From: Apostichopus parvimensis
Lineage: Eukaryota; Echinodermata; Holothuroidea; Aspidochirotida; Stichopodidae
NCBI GenBank assembly: GCA_000934455.1
Contig: KN882583.1
Coordinates: 134,446-155,563, forward strand
DNA: 21,118 bases
Reading direction: 5' to 3'
Every line of letters starts with the position of its first letter. The first letter of the stretch is position 1. Both the position numbers and the translations under genes were made by a program. Under the pieces are notes generated by a model that worked only from the letters and a program-made list of their open reading frames with translations, did no database searches and was not told the DNA's origin. Of the stretch, positions 10,377 to 17,964 are shown one piece after another.

Positions 10377-11516
10377 ATAGTGGTTTCCATAATGTAACAT
10401 GAGCTACTTTCTTCATTAATCTGAAGTGATTTATAGTGAGGGTGTACAACATACTTGATCTTAGTAATACAGTGAAAAGCAGTGTGATGTGACAAACAAT
10501 ACATTCAAAATGACATATGCTGTCCTGAAATTACCATTGACCTCACCAACAAGCTTCTTGTACTAAAGGTGATAGATACACCAACATACTAAATATGACA
10601 TCTGTCCTTAATGAAATATTGTGTAAACTTTGTTTTTTGACAATTTGACCCCTGGTGAATTTTAATTTTATAATGTCTTTCTTGCCGTGACCATGCATCT
10701 ACCCCCTCCCCCTTCTAACTTCATGTCGAGTAGTCCGGTATTTCGTGACCGTTTGATGTTGTATCACGTTTTGGAAAATAACCGTTTGCACTGGTTGCCC
10801 CATGACAATAGAAGCTGGTCAGTGATTCAGGCCTAATGATCAATAGCTATCCAGATGGTCGGGTACAGACGATCCCAGGCGCACCTAACCAACACTTTGG
10901 CACCCCGTTCGCCAGTAGACTCACTGCACATACCAAAGCTAAGGTCTACAACCCAAATAGGCCTTGAAATAAAGATGAAATGCTTCAAACAGCATTTTCT
11001 GTCACTGCTACAGCTATGCAACAGAATACGTACGAACGTCTTGCAGGCCTATTACTCAGACACTATGTATGCATATTGTGTGTGTGTGTGATGGAACACA
11101 GGTCGCGTGCTTGTAGCATAGCCAAATGATCAATTTTGACAGCGCAAATCATCATTCATTACAGAAATCACAAAATTCCTGTCGACTGACTGAACTTGCG
11201 ATCTTTAAGAATTTTACAAAGGTAGGAATGTAAGAGGTGTAATAAATTATGACCCAGTATGGGTAAGTGGTAAAAAAATGTGCACAGGTAGGGGCATGGG
11301 TGCAGATCAGTTCTTGGATAATGATGGGGACGCGTGTCTGTTCTCTGATACTATCTAAGCGGAGCGCGACAGTGGGTTCGCACGTAGCGTACAAGAATGC
11401 TTTTGGCAAATATACGTCCCAGATCGCCGGAAATAACACTTCCCAGACCCAATGATGCTCCCCAAACCTCCTTAAGTTTTAGATCCCATGGCTTAGAAAT
11501 TTACTTTAGGGAAATA
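10377..11516. other. Unassigned DNA between repeat series and hAT relic
   Basis: I see no gene that can be defended. Short opposing ORFs at 10833-11091 and 11152-11455 overlap each other on both strands and show no family motif. A (GT)n run lies at about 11077-11090. The stretch from about 11240 to 11516 is richer in G and C than the DNA to its left and could be the 3' flank of the hAT element, but I cannot show it. Confidence 0.4.
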
Positions 11517-11832
11517 CATGGGCGTCGCAAAAAAAAAAACAGGGGACAAATAATCCAAGTAGACTTTTGTATACGATGGGTCTGGGGTCCCTACCAGATA
11601 ACAATAATGGACTGCCGCAAATGCGATTTCCGTACTATATTTAACAACTGTGGATAAATATAATAAAATGAGAACTGGTGATAATTTAAGTTACATCGAC
11701 TTATATGAATGCTGCTCCTGCATGCTCGTATATTCATCTTAGAAAGCCCATACGTCTCATAGTACGATGAAAAGTGTACAATAGTGTAACAGGTTAAAAG
11801 GCCCAGTTTATTCTTACTTCAGAGACATATAA

Positions 11833-14322
11833 TTAGAAACATCCAAATACTTTCCTCCGTGAATCTGGCTTGTTGTCGATGAATTTATCCTCGATAACGC
11901 GTGGTTCGATTCTGTCCAGAATCTCACTATGGAAATCGCATAGCAGGAGATGGTTAAGCCTTGATTGTTTCATGGTACTATAGTAACCACGTCTTCAGTC
12001 TCCTCAGGGAACTGAATGATCTTTCAGCAGTGCAGGAACTTGCTGGATTTACGAGAATGAGTCTGAGTAATCGTTCCACTTGTTGGAATTTTTTTCGAAC
12101 ATTTGGGCTCATTGGTTCAAATATTTTATGGAAGTCACTGATGTACGTACCTGTGAAGTTCATGTGAAGAAATGCAACTTCGTGTTCTAGATTCATAGTC
12201 AGTTCCGGGTAACGTCCAGCAACAACTGCATTGTACTCTCCAGTAATTCGCATAGCGGTCAGTTTCCCATATTCCGTTGATGTGAAATATGTATCCAAAT
12301 TTGCGAGTGCACTGTCCAAAACTATGAAATATTGAGGTCGAAACAATTCTTCTACACTGTCAAAATTGTGTATTGTAAATCCGCCTTCAATTCGCATTGG
12401 AATCTTGCGTATCCGAGGAAGCGACAACTCTTCTAAACCAAGACTTTCAGCCATTTCCTCTGCCTCTTCAAATATTTGGTGGAAGATAGCTTCTGCTCGT
12501 AACGACTGGAGTTCTCTTTACAAGGAGTCCACCACAATAAGCATCCCTGCCACAGTTTGATTCTTTCCCTGTAGTGATTTATGCAGGACTCCATCATTCG
12601 AAGGATAGGTAATGCTACTTTCAAGCCCAACAGAGTTTGGGCATTTTTTTGGCAGTTTTGGCATTCATTAGATTATGGTATAACCCACTAGCGCGTGCAT
12701 CAGTGGTCGAAACAAACATACCCGCAGCCTTTTTCAACGCACTTAGTGCCGCTTCGTAATTTTCCAACACACATGTCACGGCCGGCGTGCGAGTGAGCCA
12801 TCTTGTAGGGAACATAGGCTTTAGTGAAGTGGGAGATTGCATAGTGGTTTCATCCGAGTGCAAGTTCAAATATAATTCTTTGAATTTACCCTACTGATCA
12901 GAGAAATTTCCGAGTTCTTGCACGCAATTTAGAGCATCGCGCATGATGACAGACTCTTGGATTTGATGTGACCAAGTGTGAAACATGAGCACCACAATGT
13001 ATGTACAGGCAAATAGGTTGAACGTTCTTAATATTGGCTTGACAGCCATTGTATTCCCCAGCCATATTAAAGGCCGTCGTATGTTTGTGCCCTCAAATTT
13101 GATATCGATAACTGAACTCGAATCATTACATCCTGTAACATGGCAGCGAGTGCTGCACCCGTTGTTACATTCTAATAGTACAACCATATTAAATCCTCTC
13201 TTATCTCAAAGTTCGATTTGACATAACGAATGCATATCGCCTCTTGTTCTTTTCCTGGGATATCTTGTGTCCCATCACAAATAATACCAAACTGAACAGA
13301 TTCCTCATTGACTTGTCTAACAATATCCCGCACTATATCACGGTCCATTATCTCAAGAATCTCGTTGACAATTTCGCTGCTTGTATAATTAGTTTTTCTC
13401 TCCAAGCAAGTAGCCAGGTTTGTTTCATCTTCACTATGCAAGCGCACCAGTTTCTTGAACTTTTCGCTGTCATTTTCTTCGATATAACAATCTTCATTAG
13501 AGCACCCATTACCCTTTCTTGGTCACTTAGACGTTGATCATCCAACTGTGTAATAATTTCCTTTTTTCGTAAGTTCACTAATTTTTCTTTAGCTGAGCGA
13601 TGTAAACCACTTTTTTCATGGGACTTGAAAGCTTCTCGGGCTCGCTTCCAGGTTGAAAATCCCTCAATGAGAAATGCACTTCACTGCAATGATAATTTGC
13701 ATTCACTAGCTTGTCCTGGACTGCTTTGCAACATATATAACATAGTACCTTGTTCAAGTTAGAGTCACAGTGAATCCACGGACAGTCGGTAAACCAGTCG
13801 CGCTGGAAACTTTAAACTTGGTCCTGTTACCAGCTTTGCTGCCCATTTTTACGGTTTGTGTGAGCAAAAAAGTCAAATTACTTGATTGATAAGGTTGATC
13901 TGTCACTGGTAATGGACATACTGGCATTACCTTCCTGAAGCATCTCCGCTGGCATCGGAAACGGTAGGTCTAACCGGAGGTTCTGTCACTATTGGAGCAT
14001 TATCACTACTTGGATTTTGTTTTTCACCTATATCATCCAAAGTCGTAGAAGATGTGATAGAAGTGTTATCTGTAGACGTTGACGGTGTATCCGAAACCGT
14101 AGGAGGAACCGGAGGTTCCGTCACTATAGTAATATCATCTCTACTAAGATTTTGGTTTTCACGTACATCGTCCAGAGTCATGGAAGATGACGCAGTAGTG
14201 TTATTTGTAGAATCTGAAGGTGTTGTACCCTTGCTACTATGGCTAGGTTTGTTTTTCTTAAAAAAAATCAAAGATCGTCCTGCTGAGCGACTTTCCCTTC
14301 TGTTTAAACGTTTTTCGTTCAT
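11833..14322 (-). pseudogene. hAT-family (ZMYM1-like) transposase pseudogene
   Basis: A decayed cut-and-paste transposase read from 14322 down to a TAA at 11833-11835. Order of parts: a Ser/Thr-rich N-terminus (13927-14322); a TTF-type zinc finger (about 13580-13835) with DCPWIHCD, CYIC and HEKSGLHRSAKEK; a DUF4371-like RNase H core with ICDGTQD (first catalytic Asp, near 13270) and QTYDG (second, near 13070); PTRWLTRTPAV (about 12790); and the hAT dimerisation end with the third acidic residue in CTAERSFSSLRRLKTWL (near 12000). Frame changes or stops occur near 13935, 13660, 13450, 13180, 13060, 12893, 12630 and 11978, so no functional protein is made. Host ZMYM1-like genes share this architecture, but the compact intronless form and flanking repeats favour a transposon copy. 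Confidence 0.9.
13951..14216 (-). repeat. Tandem 45-codon duplication in the hAT N-terminus
   Basis: Two adjacent 135-bp units encode similar segments, TLDDVRENQN...TEPPVPPTVSD and TLDDIGEKQN...TEPPVRPTVSD. The DNA period is set by AACCGGAGGTTC at 13972 and 14107. The period is a multiple of three and the frame is open through both units, so the duplication occurred while the gene was still coding. Confidence 0.85.
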
Positions 14323-14606
14323 TCAGTTGTCTAGTCGAAGAGTAGATCCAACACCTGCAATTAAACAATTTATAATAAATCATCGGCACCAGTTTATTAC
14401 ATTAAATGTGTAGTGTTGTGACACTTCAACCCTTCAACACCAGAGGGATCCGATTCGGATATACCCACTTTCCTCTTCGCACGCCAGCTCGAAATCTGCA
14501 GCTGGTCGAAAGAGGAGCTGTCTAGTTTGACGCCTGTGGAATGCAGTGAACAATGTATCCGATTCGAGCGTGTAATCCGCCATTGTTGGCGCATATCCCA
14601 CAGTCC

Positions 14607-15030
14607 CCCAGATCCGCCATCTACCCCAGTCCCCTTGCATCGATACTGTGACTGTGTAATCATCGTCAGATCTATGTAACGATTCCCCTTAAAGGGCTGA
14701 TCCCCTCTCAACCCCAGTCCCTTGCATCGATAGTGTGACTGTGTGATGATCATCAGATGTATTTAACGATTCCCCTAGCAAGGGCTAGTCCGCTCTCGAA
14801 CCCAGTCTCCTTGCAACGATACTGTGATAGTGTGATCATCGTCAGATGTATATAACGATTCCCCTAGAAAGGGCTGATCCGCTCTCAACGCCAGTCCCTT
14901 TGCATCGATATGGTGACTGTGTGATCATCGTCAGGTGTGTATCACGATTCCCCTAGAAAGGGCTGATCCGCTCTCAAACCCCATTCCCCTTGCATCGTTA
15001 CTGTGACTGAGTGATTGTCAGATGTATATA
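14607..15030. repeat. 88-90 bp tandem repeat array beside the hAT relic
   Basis: Unit starts are marked by CAGTCCC-TTGCATCGATA-like sequence at 14627, 14715, 14803, 14892 and 14982, giving periods of 88, 88, 89 and 90 bp. Each unit also carries GTGATCATCGTCAG-like, ACGATTCCCCTAGAAAGGG-like and GATCCGCTCTCAACCCCAG-like blocks. The left edge reads CCCAGATCCGCCATCTACCCCAG, which resembles the last of these blocks and looks like a hAT-type terminus with GGCGGATCTGGGGG on the minus strand. The array may therefore be subterminal repeats of the element, or a satellite grown from its end. Confidence 0.85.
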
Positions 15031-15079
15031 ATAGACCAGGCTATGAATGAGCTAGGTATCACCTGAAAGGTCTCATATG

Positions 15080-15395
15080 GATTTTCTAGACCAGAAATAC
15101 ATAAGAATATCTTGGGTAAAAGCCCAAATCCTGAACGCACTCCCTGAAATGGGGGTTTCTCTCTAAGGGGGGGGGGGGTGGTCCATTTTTTAAGGAAAAA
15201 TACCATAAGTTACATTTACACACAAACAGGAAAATGTGTTTTTTCTAGACCAGAATTTCATAAGAAATAAGAATATTTTGGGTTAAAAGCCCAAATCCTG
15301 AACGTACCCCCCGAAAAGGTTTTTTTATCGGAGGTGGGGATCCATTTTTTTAAAAGAAAATTACCATTAGTTACATTTACACACAAATAAGATAA
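15080..15395. repeat. Two tandem ~159-bp units with G runs
   Basis: TCTAGACCAGAA begins at 15085 and 15244. Both units continue with CATAAGAATAT-like sequence, AAAAGCCCAAATCCTGAACG, a C/G-rich palindromic middle, TCCATTTTTT and TACATTTACACACAAA. Unit 1 contains a 12-base G run near 15168-15179; unit 2 has shorter runs. The minus ORF at 15018-15206 falls inside this repeat and is not a gene. Confidence 0.85.
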
Positions 15396-15788
15396 AACAA
15401 ACTCTTATTAAAATTTAAACCCAGTTAGTTAAGTATGCCTTATATATTGGATGTGGTAACAATGTGGTGGTGGAGGAGTATTAGGGGGTCTCTAAAGGAC
15501 CCCATATTTAACCCTAACTACACGGGAGGGGGGGGGGGGCATTATGACATTACTTGCCACGGATTTTGAACCGATTGAGATATGAACTAGATTTTTTCAT
15601 GATTTTTCCGCACGTCTTGCGCACATTTTTACACCACTTTTGTCCATATAAGACCCATGTAGGGTAAGTTATGTACCAATTTGTGATGACGTCACAGAAA
15701 TGTTTTCAATTTTTACATTGACTTGTGTACAAAAACGTTAGTTCAAATAGGATACAAATACCATAATTACATAACATAACTAGTACGA
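15396..15788. other. Intergenic stretch with small hairpin and long G tract
   Basis: No coding signal. GGGGTC (15485-15490) and GACCCC (15498-15503) form a perfect 6-bp stem with a 7-base loop, framed by TTAGGG on the left and CCCTAA on the right. A tract of three G, one A and fourteen to fifteen G follows at 15524-15539. Such tracts are prone to sequencing and assembly error. Confidence 0.5.
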
Positions 15789-16250
15789 ATCAGCAGAGAG
15801 AGGCTGTGGATGCAACGCCTTCGCACCATTCAACCTCATGGGCTCAATATTCAGGAAGGACATGACTAACTTTTCTTCTGTTCCCCCTCCTTCTCCCCTT
15901 GTTCCGCCATCAATCCTCTTCTCATAGCTCTCTTCCACCCGTTTCTCCACACCTTTCTGTCTTTGTCCTTCTCCAGTTTATTGCCTACCCCCTTCCCTTA
16001 ATCCTCTCTCTGTCCCTCCACTGTTTATCTCCTACCTCTCCTCTTCCCCTGTTGGTTTATTTCTTTCTTTTCTCCATCCCTTGTCTACTAATCCCCTTAC
16101 ATCTATCTCTTTGTGTTCACCATGCTCATTAACATGTCTGTATTCTGTGCGTGTTTTGTCCCTTCTGTTACTGTTACTTGTCATTTAGCCTTTGAAGAAG
16201 ATCCTGCTAGGATCGAAACGTCAGGCCAACCTGCTTTTACACATACATAA
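15789..16250 (+). pseudogene. Penelope-like retroelement, 3' end remnant
   Basis: The last ~25 codons of an ORF read RERLWMQRLRT then PHGLN and stop at TAA 15867-15869. This matches the usual C-terminal tail of Penelope-like RT/GIY-YIG endonuclease proteins, where RE..WI..L.T..P.GLN is typical. It is followed by a long C/T-rich 3' region (about 15870-16130) and a hammerhead-like fold (16188-16226), which are also typical of these elements. Everything upstream of about 15789 is missing, so this is a 5'-truncated dead copy. It ends against the C-terminal part of the minus-strand pseudogene at about 16250. Confidence 0.65.
16188..16226 (+). ncRNA. Hammerhead ribozyme-like motif of the Penelope-like element
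   Basis: Parts in order: stem I strand GCCT (16188-16191); core TTGAAGA (16192-16198; consensus CTGANGA, so C3 is T); stem II GATCCT-GCT-AGGATC (16200-16214); GAAAC (16215-16219); GTC cleavage triplet ending at 16222; stem I return strand AGGC (16223-16226). Stem I and stem II pair perfectly. Stem III is almost absent, as known for the minimal type I hammerheads of Penelope-like elements, which are thought to act as dimers. The C3 change probably weakens or abolishes self-cleavage. Confidence 0.65.
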
Positions 16251-17912
16251 CAGTTATGCTTACGTAATCTTCTGAATCGCTATCATCACTGTCGCCTAGA
16301 AAGTATTCACAATCATTATCTAGAAACAGTTCTTGCACAACGTCAGGCACAACCTTCTCGGGCCATCTCAGCTCGAGTGATTCTGTCCATCCATTTTCAA
16401 CAATGTTTCCAGCTTCATAACTACTTACGATCGCTGAGCGCCATCCTCTAGCAATGAAGTTTGATCTAAGAATGTGTAGCTTAAAGTCTGCTGGCATGGT
16501 GATAGCAATGTCATATCAATGGTCTTGTTCTGCTTGGTAAATTTGCGATCAAAGATTGTATATCTGGCTTCATTGACACTTTTACCTTTTATGCTATATA
16601 GCATTGCTACATATTCCTCAAGATCGGACTCAAGTTATAGGAGAAAGTATCGAGGAATTTGGGCTTACATTCCAGCAGCTTCCAGCAGGTTTATGTTCCT
16701 TTGCAAAAGAAGGTATAGTTGAAGTCGTTGCCTGTGAAGGCGTGAAAGCCAAAAAGTGATGTCTTATGTGCTGGTGTTAGGTCAATGTCGCTCATTCTGA
16801 AGACCTTGCGATATGTGCCTGTGTTGTTTTCTAGTACAACTTGTCCATCATCGCCAATGAAGTGTGATAACGCTAGGACTGTAATATCTATGTCACCAGA
16901 ATGAGAGCGAATTATGACTGTACCACTCTCATTTTATCTCAAGGTATGGTGTGCGTGCAATATGACCTTTGTATCAGCTTCCTCTTGTTTTGTACTAAGT
17001 TCTGGGACCTCTGTAGTATCCTCTTTGGTTACGAGAGTGCATTTCTGGTATGAAGAGAAGTAACCACTTCACTCTTAAGACTTCCCAGGATACTTGGACA
17101 CCAGCACACTCAGGATCAGGTCAATCAGTCTCGTTTTGTTCTCATCATTGGAGAGGAAAGCTGTGAAGTCACGGGGAAACTTTGATTGGGCTGACCGCAC
17201 TATTATATTTGGTGCCGTTCCACGTCTATCTCTCTCAACTGATTTGATGCTCTGTGGTAGGTAAGCATCAGCAACAATATCACGTCTCCTGTAGCATTTA
17301 GGGATGCTTGAAAACACCTTTAAGGCAAGAGCCTCAAATGTGTCGGGTACAGTTTAAATGTTCTAATGAACGCCATCAAGTCAATCACATGAGCAGCAAC
17401 ACTTTCATTCGCTGGTAGTCTGCTGGTAGAGTCTAATGTGTTGGTAGGATCCAGTGTACTTTTTACGAATAGAATTTTCATCAGGGCACTTTTCTCATTT
17501 TTTTCTAATTGTACCATCTGCATTTGCCAAGCTCAGCGGAACAGGAGTTAAAGGGTAATGTAGGGCTTTCTTGAAATCAATGATTCTACCATGGTTTGTT
17601 GATGTAGCTAGAAGCGTCCCTATAAGACATCTCGATTAGCTTCTAATACCTTCACTTTTTCCTTCGCTGTAATTTCAATCTTTTTACCGCTGTCAAGAAA
17701 CAGGGAAAGTTTGTTGTAATAGGATCATGGAACTTGGTTTCAGTAGACTCAAGTCTGTCTTTCACAAATCTTTCATGTGCACCTTTTCAACTGACAAAAC
17801 ATCCAGGATTCCATGTGCTAGATCTTTCTTGACAGGTGTTCCAGAGCTGAGATTGTATAACTGTCCTGAACTTAAGCTTGGATCAAATGGGTTCGTATAT
17901 TCACGATTCCTC
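16237..17912 (-). pseudogene. Decayed gene of a repetitive marine-invertebrate family, FEN/PIN-like motifs
   Basis: Reads from about 17910 down to 16240 through several frames. Recognisable blocks in order: NPFDPSLSSGQLYN; TKFHDPIT; KKIEITAKEKVKVLEANRD; KKALHYPLTPVPLSLANADG; ALMKILFV; VIDLMAFIRTFKL; EALALKVFSSIPKCYRR; ADAYLPQSIKSVERDRRG; QEEADTKVILHAHH; RSHSGDIDITVLALSHFIG; GFHAFTGND; SVNEARYTIFD; and LFLDNDCEYFLGDSDDSDSED. In-frame stops at 17762, 17620, 17495, 17075, 16934 and 16691, plus frameshifts (one-base loss near 17354), make it non-functional. I recognise the family only as abundant 'uncharacterised' proteins of invertebrates and fish. EEAD (about 16978), GDID (about 16890) and GND (about 16728) are spaced like the metal-binding acids of FEN/PIN nucleases; that fold is inference. 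No intron is evident. The 5' part of the protein appears to be missing. Confidence 0.75.
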
Positions 17913-17920
17913 TAGAAGGG

Positions 17921-17964
17921 GAACAGATACTACACATGATCTTAGCCAAAGGCCGAAAAGCGAT
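17921..17964 (-). pseudogene. 5' fragment of U2 snRNA (positions 1-45)
   Basis: Read on the minus strand from 17964, the sequence begins ATCGCTTTTCGGCC and runs through GGCTAAGATCA and GTGTAGTATCTGTTC, which is the conserved U2 5' end including the branch-point-recognition GUAGUA. It differs from the animal consensus by a C-to-T change near position 8, one missing T in the T run and an A-to-T near position 30. It stops abruptly after CTGTTC and joins the pseudogene sequence. The Sm site and 3' stem-loops are absent, so it is not a working U2 gene. No proximal sequence element is recognisable beyond 17964. Confidence 0.93.

Noticed and set aside
10833-11091. Overlapping ORFs on both strands as a gene remnant
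   Set aside because: Neither shows a recognisable motif, and the reading frames have no support beyond their length.
11833-14322. Host ZMYM1-type gene with introns instead of a transposon
   Set aside because: Breaks are single-base shifts and stops within conserved blocks, not splice-bounded gaps, and sequence continues without interruption across each break.
11961-14413. Plus-strand ORFs opposite the hAT transposase
   Set aside because: They are antisense shadows of the real minus-strand coding sequence and show no family features.
14627-15030. CRISPR-like array
   Set aside because: The whole 88-90 bp unit is repeated, with no unique spacers, in a eukaryotic context.
15018-15206. Minus-strand 62-codon ORF
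   Set aside because: It lies inside the 159-bp tandem repeat and spans a 12-base homopolymer; there is no similar ORF in the second unit.
15899-16132. Plus-strand 77-codon ORF rich in Leu, Ser and Pro, resembling a membrane peptide
   Set aside because: It is a translation of the pyrimidine-rich 3' region of the Penelope remnant; C/T-rich DNA always gives Leu/Ser/Pro/Phe strings.
17921-17964. A functional U2 snRNA gene
   Set aside because: Only positions 1-45 are present, with a lost T and two substitutions, no Sm site, no 3' stem-loops and no recognisable promoter element.
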